DNA of 64,000 nucleotides from positions 1 to 64,000 of the forward strand of contig CAYRHJ010000010.1 of assembly GCA_964424105.1 (NCBI GenBank). Direction: 5' to 3'. Source of the DNA: CAYRHJ01 sp964424105 (GTDB lineage: Bacteria > Planctomycetota > Phycisphaerae > UBA1845). Below, one piece after another: positions 25,916 through 34,388 of the stretch (position 1 is its first letter; each line of letters begins with the position of its first letter). The notes under the pieces are model-generated. The model saw only the letters and a list, made by a program, of their open reading frames with translations. It was not told the origin of the DNA and ran no database searches. A program made the position numbers and the translations under genes.

Positions 25916-26071
25916 ATGCTCTCGACGGTTCTGATCGTGTTGTTGCTTTTGTCGGTCTTGGGTGTGGTGCCCAGGTTGCCCCAAAGCAGAATCTGGAATT
26001 ATTTTCCGAGCGGTGGGCTTGGATTGGTATTGCTCGTGGTTGTCATCCTTCTGCTCATGGGAGGAATCTAA
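25916..26071 (+). CDS. DUF3309-family small membrane protein
   Basis: A 51-aa protein starting MLSTVLIVLLLLSVLGVVP, with the family centre PQSRIWNYFPSGGLGLVLLV and a second helix. It matches the DUF3309 pattern, short two-helix membrane proteins that recur in stress operons. GAGG is 8 nt before the ATG; the gene starts 34 nt after the YXWGXW gene. Confidence 0.87.
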   Translation: MLSTVLIVLLLLSVLGVVPRLPQSRIWNYFPSGGLGLVLLVVVILLLMGGI

Positions 26072-26122
26072 TCACCGAAGCGAATCAAGCGACAGCCTCA
26101 GCCCAGAGATAGGAATTGAGAA

Positions 26123-26356
26123 TTGAAACGCACGCACCTTGTAACAACGGGAATCGTCTTGGTCGTTTTGGGAGTGGCGGCTCTTATATGGCAAAAAGTC
26201 GGTTACACGCAGCGCGAGACGCTGGTGGACGTGGGGTCGGTCAACATAACGGCTGATACGACGAAGAGCATTCCACTGCCGCCGATCGTGGGAGGCATCG
26301 CCCTGGCCGGCGGCGTCGGGTTGATTGTGGCAGGCGCAAGGAAGACATCGGTCTAA
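26123..26356 (+). CDS. Small two-helix membrane protein, DUF3185-like
   Basis: A 77-aa protein with two hydrophobic helices separated by a polar loop (GYTQRETLVDVGSVNITAD and KSIPLPPIVGGIALAGGVG). The loop with RETxVDVG and IPLPPxxGGIAL is shared with small stress-locus membrane proteins sometimes filed under DUF3185. Start codon is TTG with AGGA 8 nt upstream. It is the last gene of the plus-strand stress cluster and faces the MmgE/PrpD gene tail to tail. Confidence 0.75.
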   Translation: MKRTHLVTTGIVLVVLGVAALIWQKVGYTQRETLVDVGSVNITADTTKSIPLPPIVGGIALAGGVGLIVAGARKTSV

Positions 26357-26391
26357 AAGGCTGGTCGTCATTCCATCGCGTGAGGCGAGAA

Positions 26392-27756
26392 TCAATCGTC
26401 GCGATGAGGAAGCACGTTGAAGCTGAGCAGGCCGGTGAGGCGGTCGCGACTATCCAGCTCCCAACATTGCGAGAGGACGCGTTCAGCCGTGGCGTCGTCG
26501 ATGACGCCTTGGGCCAATCTCCTGAACTTGCCAACAACTTCGTCATCGGTCATGCGGTTGTGGGCGTGGCCACGGGGATAGTCGATCCGTTTTTCCACCG
26601 TGCTGCCGTCGGCCAACGTAATCACCAGATGATTGGGAATGCCTTTGGGATAGCCGGCGTTGCAGTCGGCATCCTCCACGATCTTGATTTTGTCCATCAG
26701 CGAGAGCACGTCGGGGTCCGCGAGGCGATCCTCGTCAAATGATGCCAAGGTGACGTCACCATCGATCAACGCGACCGCGACGCAATAGGCCATCGAATGG
26801 TCAGCCGTCTCTCGTGACGTGGGCCTCCATTTTTCCGGCTCGCTGCCGATAATGCTGACTGCGGCTTCGAAACTTTTGATCTCGATGCCCCTGATCAGGC
26901 GATCGCCGATTTCGGGTCTAAGGGCCAGCACTGCCTCGATGGCCGACTGCGAATGATATTCAGCGGGCCAATACTTGATATAGGTGCGATTGATCATGAA
27001 ATCGCCGGTGCTGCCCAGCTTTAGTTGGAACTGGCCGGTCAGTTGCTGAAAAATCCCCTTGGGTCCTTCGAAGATTTCGTAGGGACCCGTCATGCCGCGG
27101 CGGGCAAGGTCGGCTGCGACGACTCCGTTTCGCGCGGCATTGGCAAAGGCACAGGCCTTCCAATGTGACATTTGACCGGTGCGGGTCTGCCGCGTCGCGA
27201 TATTGCAGACGCCAGCCAGTCCCAGTGCGTGCTCCAACTGGTCTTCGTTCAGTTCCCACAGTTTCCCAGCCGCCGTCGCGGTGCTCAATGCCCCGTAGAA
27301 CACGTGATCCCAGCCGTGCTTGCGGAGACTGGCAGCGTCGCACAGTCTACACTGAATCTCGTAGCCAATGACTGCGGCAAGAATGGCGTCCTGGCCCGAC
27401 TTATCTGCCGCTTCGGCGACGGCCAGCACGGCGGAAAGGTTGTCCGATGGGTGGGCCGGCTCCAGTGACAGGTACGTGTCATTATAGTCGAGGTATCGGA
27501 ACATCGTGCCGTTGGCGAATGCCGCCCGGTCCGGACTCGTGCTGTGATGCGTTCCCAGAACCGAAGCCGCCCTGGTGTCATTGATGGATTCGGCAAACGC
27601 GCGGGTGATCTTTGCCGGCGCAGATCGATAAGCGCCCAGTGCGCAGGCGATGGAATCAATGATTCGCCGCTTGACTTCATGAACACTGCCGTCATCCAGT
27701 TGCTCGTACGTCAAGCCCTTCGTCCACGATGCAATTCTTCTCGCCACCGTTGTCAT
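26392..27756 (-). CDS. MmgE/PrpD-family protein
   Basis: A 454-aa protein matching the MmgE/PrpD (2-methylcitrate dehydratase) family end to end: HEVKRRIIDSIACALGAY, FANGTMFRYLDYNDTYLS, EPAHPSDNLSAVLAVAE and HALGLAGVCNIATRQTRTGQ. PrpD dehydrates 2-methylcitrate in propionate degradation, but no prpB or prpC neighbours are present, so the substrate is open. The ATG at 27756 with GAGAGGA upstream is preferred over the longer frame, which starts inside a palindrome. It lies directly downstream of the ETF gene cluster on the same strand. Confidence 0.88.
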   Translation of the reverse strand: MTTVARRIASWTKGLTYEQLDDGSVHEVKRRIIDSIACALGAYRSAPAKITRAFAESINDTRAASVLGTHHSTSPDRAAFANGTMFRYLDYNDTYLSLEPAHPSDNLSAVLAVAEAADKSGQDAILAAVIGYEIQCRLCDAASLRKHGWDHVFYGALSTATAAGKLWELNEDQLEHALGLAGVCNIATRQTRTGQMSHWKACAFANAARNGVVAADLARRGMTGPYEIFEGPKGIFQQLTGQFQLKLGSTGDFMINRTYIKYWPAEYHSQSAIEAVLALRPEIGDRLIRGIEIKSFEAAVSIIGSEPEKWRPTSRETADHSMAYCVAVALIDGDVTLASFDEDRLADPDVLSLMDKIKIVEDADCNAGYPKGIPNHLVITLADGSTVEKRIDYPRGHAHNRMTDDEVVGKFRRLAQGVIDDATAERVLSQCWELDSRDRLTGLLSFNVLPHRDD

Positions 27757-27769
27757 CGATTCCTCTCTC

Positions 27770-27833
27770 GTAGGGTGGGCACCGCCCATCAATTCCATAC
27801 CCCCTGCGCAGGGTGGCGTCATGCCCACCCTAC
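27770..27833. repeat. Inverted repeat with GTAGGGTGGGC arms
   Basis: GTAGGGTGGGC (27770-27780) is matched by GCCCACCCTAC (27823-27833). The right arm includes the TAG stop of the Fe-S oxidoreductase gene at 27830. It resembles a widespread REP-like sequence and is different from families A-D. Confidence 0.75.
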
Positions 27834-29941
27834 GGTTTCATCGACTGCATCAGCATTTCCGCGATGTCCAACTGTTCCACGTCCGTTCGCTCCTTGCCTG
27901 CCAGACCGTCGGTTAGCATTCGCAGGCAGAACGGGCAGGCGCTGGCGATCACGTTCGACCCCGTGGCCAGCAGTTGCTCCGTGCGGCGCACGTTGACGCG
28001 TGCATCGCCGTGCTCCTCTTCCTTGAACATCTGGGCCCCGCCGGCTCCGCAGCACATCCCGCGATCGCGCGTCTCATGCGGTTCGACCAGGCTCACGCCC
28101 GGTATCGCCCGCAGCAAGTCGCGCGGAGCGTCATACACGTCGTTGTAGCGCCCCAGATAGCACGAGTCGTGATACGTCACCTGCGCGTCCACCTTGGCCG
28201 TCGGCGTTAACCGGCCGTCTCGAACCAGTTGCGACAATAACTCCGTGTGATGGACCACTTCGAAGCGACCGTCGAAATCAGGGTACTCATTCCGCAACGT
28301 ATTGAAACAGTGCGGGCACGTCGTCACGATTTTCTTAACCTTGTAGCCATTCAACACTTGGCAGTTCGCCTGCGCCAGCGTCTGAAACAAAAACTCGTTG
28401 CCCGCACGCCGGGCGGGGTCGCCCGTGCACGACTCCTCGGCGCCCAGTATGGCAAAATCAACCCCCGCCCGCTTCAGGAGTTGTGCCGTCGCGCGGGCGG
28501 TTTTTTTTGCACGATCGTCGTACGACGGGGCGCAGCCGACCCAGAACAGATATTCGGCACTGCCCTTTTCGGCCAGCAGCGGCACGTCCAATCCGTCGGC
28601 CCAATTCGCCCGTTCGTCCGGCGCGAATCCCCACGGATTCATGTTCGACTCCAGCCCGCGAAAGGCGCTCTGTAATTCGCCCGGGAATTCACCTCGCTCC
28701 TGCACCAGGTATCGCCGCATGTCCACGATCTTGTCGACGTATGTGATGAACACCGGGCATTCCGTCTCGCAGGCGCGGCACGTGGTACACGCCCACAGAA
28801 CTTCCGGATCGATCACCCCGTCGACAAGATCCTTCTGGTGTTCTGCGGCTGAATCGCCGTCACCGGTCGATCCCTGGCCGTTCGATCCGCTCGTCAGGGA
28901 TGCCCCATGCTTGTACAGGAAGTTGCGGAGATCGATCGTAAAATGCTTCGGTGACAGCTTCTTGCCCGTATTCGCGGCGGGACAATGGTCGCTGCATCGC
29001 CCGCATTCGGTACACGTATAGAAATCCAGAACGCTCTTCCAGTCGAACTGCGCAATGCGCTTGATGCCCAGCGTCTCCTCGCGCTCGACCTTGCCCTCGA
29101 TGTCCGTGATCGGCGCCAATCGGCCGCGCGGTTCCAGGCTCTGAAAGAACACGTTCGGAATCGCGGTGATGACGTGGAAGTGCTTCGAATACGGCAGGAT
29201 GTTTAGAAAAATCAGCACCAGCGACACGTGTGTCCAGAAGCCAACGTGCATGGCCGCTTCGACCGTGGGCACCGATCGATGAAAAAACGGCCGCGCCACC
29301 AGCGACCCGATCGGCTCATACCAGCGGAATGCCACCAATTTGGGAGGGGGAAGCACCATCGACCCACTGTGCCATATACCTTTGTCATCCTGATACGCCG
29401 GCGCGTCAGCCACTTGAGCCCACATCGTTGCCACGGGCATCGCCCGCGCGGCGCCGTCGTACAACCCGTCGGCCACCATCATCACGAAAATGATGCCCAG
29501 GATCACCAGCGCCTCGCCACTCATCGTCATGCGCTTCAACTTCGCCAGCAGGCGAAAGTAGAAGAACACGAGCGTGCCCAGCATCACGAGGACGATGAAT
29601 ACGTCCTTCGCCAGCGAATACAGTTGGCCGAACAGATGATCGTGCCCGAAGATGAGCAGGTCAGAATCCGGCACATAGCCGCGGCTGAAAAGAATCAGCG
29701 AGCGAAACAGCAGAACCATAAACCCGCCGAAAATCAGAATGTGCGCCGCACCGGCCAACGGATAGCGGCGCATCCGCTCCTGCGCAAACGCGTATTTGAT
29801 CGTCGCCCGCACGCGCTCGCCGATGCGGTCCCATCGCGGCGCCCCGCCGCCCACCAACATCAATCGCCAGCGACGAACCGCCGACCACGCGAACACGCCC
29901 AGCGTGACGGACAACAATAATGTCATGGCGATCGGGTTCAT
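27830..29941 (-). CDS. Membrane Fe-S ETF:quinone oxidoreductase (EMO-type, heterodisulfide-reductase-like)
   Basis: A 703-aa fusion: an N-terminal cytochrome-b/NarI-like membrane part with six or so helices (about 1-270), a domain with two 4Fe-4S motifs (CTECGRCSDHCP and CTTCRACETECP), and two CCG/DUF224 cysteine-rich domains as in HdrD/GlpC-type proteins (CTGDPARRAG, CPHCFNTL, CCGAGGAQMF, CPFCLRML). This architecture matches the bacterial ETF:(mena)quinone oxidoreductase called EMO, an alternative to ETF-QO. The etfB and etfA genes directly upstream on the same strand support that role: electrons from fatty- or amino-acid oxidation pass from ETF to the quinone pool. Confidence 0.88.
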   Translation of the reverse strand: MNPIAMTLLLSVTLGVFAWSAVRRWRLMLVGGGAPRWDRIGERVRATIKYAFAQERMRRYPLAGAAHILIFGGFMVLLFRSLILFSRGYVPDSDLLIFGHDHLFGQLYSLAKDVFIVLVMLGTLVFFYFRLLAKLKRMTMSGEALVILGIIFVMMVADGLYDGAARAMPVATMWAQVADAPAYQDDKGIWHSGSMVLPPPKLVAFRWYEPIGSLVARPFFHRSVPTVEAAMHVGFWTHVSLVLIFLNILPYSKHFHVITAIPNVFFQSLEPRGRLAPITDIEGKVEREETLGIKRIAQFDWKSVLDFYTCTECGRCSDHCPAANTGKKLSPKHFTIDLRNFLYKHGASLTSGSNGQGSTGDGDSAAEHQKDLVDGVIDPEVLWACTTCRACETECPVFITYVDKIVDMRRYLVQERGEFPGELQSAFRGLESNMNPWGFAPDERANWADGLDVPLLAEKGSAEYLFWVGCAPSYDDRAKKTARATAQLLKRAGVDFAILGAEESCTGDPARRAGNEFLFQTLAQANCQVLNGYKVKKIVTTCPHCFNTLRNEYPDFDGRFEVVHHTELLSQLVRDGRLTPTAKVDAQVTYHDSCYLGRYNDVYDAPRDLLRAIPGVSLVEPHETRDRGMCCGAGGAQMFKEEEHGDARVNVRRTEQLLATGSNVIASACPFCLRMLTDGLAGKERTDVEQLDIAEMLMQSMKP

Positions 29942-29963
29942 CGATCAAACTCCACGCCGTTCG

Positions 29964-30036
29964 CATGCATCCAGCCGCCATGCATCCAGCCGCACTGCAT
30001 CCATCCGCCATGCATCAGCCGCCATGCATCAGCCGC
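29964..30036. repeat. Tandem 14-15-bp repeat between etfA and the Fe-S gene
   Basis: Five units of CATGCATCCAGCCGC, three of 15 bp and two of 14 bp, fill the gap between the two genes. The change of unit length and the position suggest slippage; it may set translational spacing or mRNA processing. Confidence 0.8.
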
Positions 30037-30056
30037 GCGACCGAAATAACGCACCG

Positions 30057-31046
30057 TCATCCCGCCAGCAGCTTCTTGAACTCCTGCGTCAGCAGCGGAA
30101 CCATCACGAACAGATCCGCCACGCAACCATAAGTGGCCACTCCGAAGATAGGAGCCTCGCGCTTCGTGTTCACCGCCACGATCACCTTGCTCCCGCGCAT
30201 GCCGGCCAAATGCTGAATGGCACCGTCGATGCCGCACGCGATGTACAACGCCGGCGTCACCACCTTGCCCGTCAAGCCGACCTGCCGAGTATGCGGCTGA
30301 TAACCCGCGTCGCACGCCGCACGGGAGGCGCCCACCGCGCCGCCCAGCACCTCCGCCAACTCGTAGATGATTTTGAAATTCTCCTCCGACTTCAGCGATC
30401 GCCCTCCGGAGACCACGATGTCGGCTTCCGTGACGTCCTTCATGCCGCTCGTCGTGCTGACAATCTCTTTCAACGTCAGTCGATTGTCTTCGGGTCGTAA
30501 TTGAACGGGTAACGACACCACCTCGCCTCCTGCGCCCGCCTGCCTCTGCGCAGCGGGATAGACGTTGGGCCTGACGGTGGCAATTTGAAGTCTCGACCCG
30601 GTCAGCCTGTATTTCGCGAAAACCTTCCCGCAATACATGGTCTTGGTGGCCAACAAGTCATCACCGTCAAGCTCCAGCTCGGTGCAATCGATGGCCATGG
30701 CCGCGAGCCGGCGTGCGCCCACGCGGGCGGCGAGGTCTCGCCCCAGCGACGTCGTCAGGAAAAGCACGATTTTCGGTTCGGCGGCTTGGATGGCCGCATC
30801 GACCGCGGCTGCATAGGGCATGGCTCGATACCCCCCCAAATCCGCGCCTTCGCACAGGTAAGTCTTTTCGGCACCATAGGCCTGGGTTTCTTCCGCGATC
30901 GACCCAATCGCCTGACCCACCACGCAGGCCTGTACCTGTCCGCCGGTTTTGCCCGCCAACAACTTGGCCACGTGCAGCAGTTGTCCCGCGGCGCTATGGG
31001 CCTTTCCGTTACGCTGTTCGATGAATGCAAGGACGTTTCTTGACAT
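30057..31046 (-). CDS. etfA: Electron transfer flavoprotein subunit alpha
   Basis: A 329-aa ETF alpha subunit, standard length, with the C-terminal FAD-binding signature (VVSGGRSLKSEENFKIIYEL, GAVGASRAACDAGY, QVGLTGKVVTPALYIACGI, GIDGAIQHLAGM and NTKREAPIF). It forms the FAD-containing heterodimer with EtfB and passes electrons from acyl-CoA dehydrogenases to the quinone pool, here probably through the adjacent EMO. It starts 2 nt after the etfB stop. Confidence 0.96.
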   Translation of the reverse strand: MSRNVLAFIEQRNGKAHSAAGQLLHVAKLLAGKTGGQVQACVVGQAIGSIAEETQAYGAEKTYLCEGADLGGYRAMPYAAAVDAAIQAAEPKIVLFLTTSLGRDLAARVGARRLAAMAIDCTELELDGDDLLATKTMYCGKVFAKYRLTGSRLQIATVRPNVYPAAQRQAGAGGEVVSLPVQLRPEDNRLTLKEIVSTTSGMKDVTEADIVVSGGRSLKSEENFKIIYELAEVLGGAVGASRAACDAGYQPHTRQVGLTGKVVTPALYIACGIDGAIQHLAGMRGSKVIVAVNTKREAPIFGVATYGCVADLFVMVPLLTQEFKKLLAG

Positions 31047-31048
31047 GA

Positions 31049-31840
31049 CTAGATTACCTTTGCTTCTTCGCGAAGCAGTCTCACCAGCTCGCGAGCCATC
31101 TCTTCGGGCTCACCATCGACGATCTTGCATGCCACTCGCGTGGGAGGAGGCGTCAGCGAGACGAGCTGTGTCCCGCAAGTTGCCGCGTCCGCATCCGGGA
31201 TGTCAGCCGCGGTGATCACCTGGACCGGCTTCTTCTTCGCTTTCATCAAATTGGGCAACGACGGATAACGCGGCTCGACCAACCCCTTTTCAATTGTCAG
31301 CAGGGCGGGCCATTGACCTGACACCACCTCCTCCGCACCTTCAATTCGCCTCCGGGCTGTAAACGTGTTGCCGTCATCGGAAAAATCCAATCCCGTCACC
31401 GCGCCCACGTGCGGCAAATCAAGAAACTCCGCCAATGCAGGCCCCAGCGCGCCACCGTCCAGATCGATGTTCTGCTTGCCGCACAAAATCAGATCGAACC
31501 CCCGCCCATCTTTCTTCACGGTCTCCGCCAGCGTCCATGCGGCAAACAGTTCATTCGGCGACTCGAATTTGGGGTCCGAAACGTGGATGGCCCGATCGGC
31601 ACCCATGGCCAACGCTGTGCGAATCGCCTCCGCCGCCTTCTCGCCACCGAGGCAGATCACCACAATCTCCTCGACGTCCTTCCGTTTCTCGCGAAGCTGA
31701 ATCGCCAATTCCACCCCAAACTCGTCGAACGGGTCGCAGACCATCTTGACCCCAGCCGTTTCAATGCCGATCCCGTCCGCCTTGACCTTGATCGCGGCGT
31801 TCGAATCGGGAACCTGCTTGATCACCGTCAATATTCTCAC
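31049..31840 (-). CDS. etfB: Electron transfer flavoprotein subunit beta
   Basis: A 263-aa ETF beta subunit with MRILTVIKQVPDSNAAIKV, the conserved N-terminal strand, and the signature GKQNIDLDGGALGPALAEFL and LLTIEKGLVEPRYPSLPNLM. It is the first gene of etfB-etfA-EMO. No acyl-CoA dehydrogenase is encoded in the window, so the electron donors are elsewhere. Confidence 0.96.
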   Translation of the reverse strand: MRILTVIKQVPDSNAAIKVKADGIGIETAGVKMVCDPFDEFGVELAIQLREKRKDVEEIVVICLGGEKAAEAIRTALAMGADRAIHVSDPKFESPNELFAAWTLAETVKKDGRGFDLILCGKQNIDLDGGALGPALAEFLDLPHVGAVTGLDFSDDGNTFTARRRIEGAEEVVSGQWPALLTIEKGLVEPRYPSLPNLMKAKKKPVQVITAADIPDADAATCGTQLVSLTPPPTRVACKIVDGEPEEMARELVRLLREEAKVI

Positions 31841-31937
31841 GGGCTATTCCTCTTGCCAAACCTCATCTTCATCATGCTTGTTTCGCCGGATAATATCCTA
31901 GCAAATGAATCCATGCTGGGTAGATCACCGGGACGCT

Positions 31938-32213
31938 TCAAGTCCGAACGTTGAAGTCGCAAAACTCGCCACGGGAAACTTCCTCGACAACTTCAAAACC
32001 GTCTATTTTGTCACGCATCGAAGCGCGCACACCGTCAATGAATCCTTCCAGAACGCCCGCTTCGCCTTCCGCCACCAATTCCACTCGGCCATCGGACAGG
32101 TTGCAAACGTATCCCGTCACTTCAAAACGCTTGGCCACGCGGCATGTGGTGTACCTGAAGCCGACGCCTTGCACTCGGCCACTGAAACGAACGATCCGCC
32201 GAATCTGCTCCAT
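31938..32213 (-). CDS. acyP: Acylphosphatase
   Basis: A 91-aa protein with the acylphosphatase motif GRVQGVGFRYTTCRVAKRF (catalytic Arg in GFRY) and the Asn-containing VTGYVCNLSDGRVELVAEG. It hydrolyses acyl phosphates. The gene stands alone between etfB and a MITE-like repeat cluster. Confidence 0.93.
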   Translation of the reverse strand: MEQIRRIVRFSGRVQGVGFRYTTCRVAKRFEVTGYVCNLSDGRVELVAEGEAGVLEGFIDGVRASMRDKIDGFEVVEEVSRGEFCDFNVRT

Positions 32214-32286
32214 ACAACACGCAAGTTAGGGTGGCTGCTTGCGATGTGCAACCGGCCCCACCTGATTCGCCTTTCGCGCCTCTCTC

Positions 32287-32631
32287 CCAGGGTCTTTCAG
32301 TTTTCCCGAATTATCGAAAGCGGGGCGGCGCAGGCCCGCATCCGTCATTCCGGCACACGCCCGCATCCGTCATTCCGGCGAACGCCGGAATCCAGAATTC
32401 GCAGCGCGGGTTTCACTCGCCTCCTAACAGAGCCGCGACCGTCAGGGAGCGGAAATCATGTCTCGCTGGGTGGCCCACGTCCTACTGCACCCCGACTGCC
32501 AGTATCCGTCATTCCGGCGAACGCCGGAATCCAGAAAAACGCAGTCTGGACTCCGGCCTGCGCCGGAGTGACGATTGGGACGATCCCGCTCGTGCTACAA
32601 CGGCAAGAAACCTAAAACTGAAAGACCCTGG
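32287..32631. mobile_element. MITE-like unit enclosing B and D palindromes
   Basis: A 345-bp unit bounded by perfect 18-bp inverted repeats CCAGGGTCTTTCAGTTTT (32287-32304) and its complement (32614-32631). Immediately outside are CCTCTCTC and CCTCTTTC, a 7-of-8 candidate target duplication. Inside are several family D palindromes (near 32341, 32367, 32506 and 32546) and one B element (32430-32452). No transposase is encoded. Confidence 0.6.
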
Positions 32632-32741
32632 CCTCTTTCCAGCGGCCATTGCAGAAACTGGCCAAATCGATCAGAATTGGTGACCCTTGATGGGCTGCGA
32701 AAACAACGGCGACCGCAATATGCCGAAAGGAGTCCTGATCG

Positions 32742-33326
32742 ATGATTACGAATGCAAAACTGGCTGGATTGTTCATGTCGCTCTGTGTATCCATGACTTG
32801 GGCACAGACAGCTTGGGACGTGAACATCGACAATCTCTCCACGTCGGAATGTGGGATTGTAAACGCGGTTAGCGCGGAAACCGGGCTGCCCATTCAACTC
32901 GTTATCCTGACGGAGACAGCCGAACTGATGATTGTCTCCCGCACGGACACCATCCTAAGCTTCACGCAGGTGGATCTAGCCAACCAGGTGTTCGACGACG
33001 GCGTGCCGCGAGGGTTCGTCGAATTCGCGGACGACGGCGATGGTTTTCGTACGGTGTGGTGGGTGTCGCTGGACGGCAGTGTCGTTCTGGTGGATCCTTT
33101 CACAGCCGAAATCTTCGCCGGAACCGATTTCCCGGAGGATTTCATCAATGTCCCCTGCGACGCCTGCGAATTCGTCGACCTGCCGCCGGCTGGGGAATGT
33201 TTCACAGACCCACCCATAGACCCCATACCCATCATCGTGAACGTCTGCGGGAGCATGGGCGGATTGGCCATGGTGCTGTGTATGGGTGGATTCGCGGGCT
33301 TGTCGGTGATTCGAAGGCGATGGTAA
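32742..33326 (+). CDS. Exported protein with C-terminal membrane anchor
   Basis: A 194-aa protein with a signal peptide (LAGLFMSLCVSMTWAQ), a polar domain rich in Asp and aromatic residues that includes a four-cysteine stretch (VPCDACEF, GECFTD), and a C-terminal hydrophobic segment MGGLAMVLCMGGFAGLSVI ending RRRW, a layout like sorting-signal proteins although no PEP motif is seen. AAGGAG is 9 nt before the ATG. Family not recognised; found between the MITE and tRNA-Ala. Confidence 0.75.
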   Translation: MITNAKLAGLFMSLCVSMTWAQTAWDVNIDNLSTSECGIVNAVSAETGLPIQLVILTETAELMIVSRTDTILSFTQVDLANQVFDDGVPRGFVEFADDGDGFRTVWWVSLDGSVVLVDPFTAEIFAGTDFPEDFINVPCDACEFVDLPPAGECFTDPPIDPIPIIVNVCGSMGGLAMVLCMGGFAGLSVIRRRW

Positions 33327-33512
33327 GGGGCGATCGTCTTCGATGATTCCGTTTACAACCGTTCGAATTCGACGAGAGCACCGGCGAGAGATACCGGCTG
33401 GCGTTCAAGTTATTCGGTCTTTCCCTGCCGATCAAACGGTCATTCGTGCCATTAACTTGCCTTGTGTCGTCTTGCCGCCAGCGCGCATCAAGGCTATATG
33501 TTTGCAGGGTCA
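33327..33512. other. Gap before tRNA-Ala
   Basis: No gene supported. TTCGGTC-type and A+T-rich spots around 33415-33460 may carry the tRNA promoter. Confidence 0.3.
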
Positions 33513-33585
<73 letters not shown>

Positions 33586-33727
33586 ATCCCCACATTCCGT
33601 CCAATTGAAGCGGGCGCAAGTGCGCCGCTCCGTTCATCCGATCGTACACATCGCCCAGGACCCCACCGAACGGGATTTCACCGGTCGCAAAAGTAACGGG
33701 CGTGAAACCGATCAGCATCGGCCGCAG

Positions 33728-33758
33728 GCGCGGCGCGGATAATACGCAGTCAACCTGA
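33728..33758. repeat. 31-nt repeat shared with the tRNA-Met region
   Basis: 28 of 31 positions match 9661-9691, with shared core GGATAATACGCAG and CAACCTGA. Both lie within about 250 nt of a tRNA gene. Confidence 0.6.
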
Positions 33759-33808
33759 TTCGCTAAACCGGTGATTCCGTACGCATACGATTCAATCCTG
33801 CAGCGCGG

Positions 33809-34261
33809 TCAGACATTCACAGGCCGGCCGTTCGCAATCAGGGCCAACGCGTCCAGAAAGTTGAGCACGAATGCAAGTGTTGCGACGCCGGTGACCATGA
33901 CAATGGCGGTGATACAGATGACGACGTAGGTGAATCCCCGCTGGGGCGTGTCGGCGTTCATCGTGGCGATGATGTGTGGCTGGGAGAGAATGAACATCGA
34001 CACAAGCACCGCGGCGCTGGTGGGCCAGATGCTGATCGAATGCAGATAGCTATATAACCATACAGCGCGGGACACAGGCTCCGTCGGTTTGCCCGACGGC
34101 GACCATATAAAGTGCCCGCGGAGGAAATAATGTCCGTCATGAAAAGACCCGTTTGGAGCATCGCCGCCGAGATACCAATAGACCGCCGTGTACGCTACGA
34201 AATTGAAAAGCCCCAGCGCGATGATCCACAGCAAAACGGTATTTCGGCCTCGCCGATTCAC
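33809..34261 (-). CDS. Hypothetical membrane protein
   Basis: A 150-aa protein with three hydrophobic helices (TVLLWIIALGLFNFVAYTAV, WPTSAAVLVSMFIL, VICITAIVMVTGVATLAFVL) and a polar first loop containing HYFLRGHF. Start codon GTG at 34261 without strong ribosome-binding site. I do not recognise the family. It has no close co-directional partner, lying between tRNA-Ala and thiG. Confidence 0.65.
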   Translation of the reverse strand: MNRRGRNTVLLWIIALGLFNFVAYTAVYWYLGGDAPNGSFHDGHYFLRGHFIWSPSGKPTEPVSRAVWLYSYLHSISIWPTSAAVLVSMFILSQPHIIATMNADTPQRGFTYVVICITAIVMVTGVATLAFVLNFLDALALIANGRPVNV

Positions 34262-34388
34262 TTTCGTTTGATTCCGAATCTGAATTCAACTCTCTGATTC
34301 ACGTCCATTACCCACTCCGCTTTCGATACAAACAAGCCATGCGCATGTGTGTGATGCAACACATCGTCACGCGGTGTACGACCCATGG

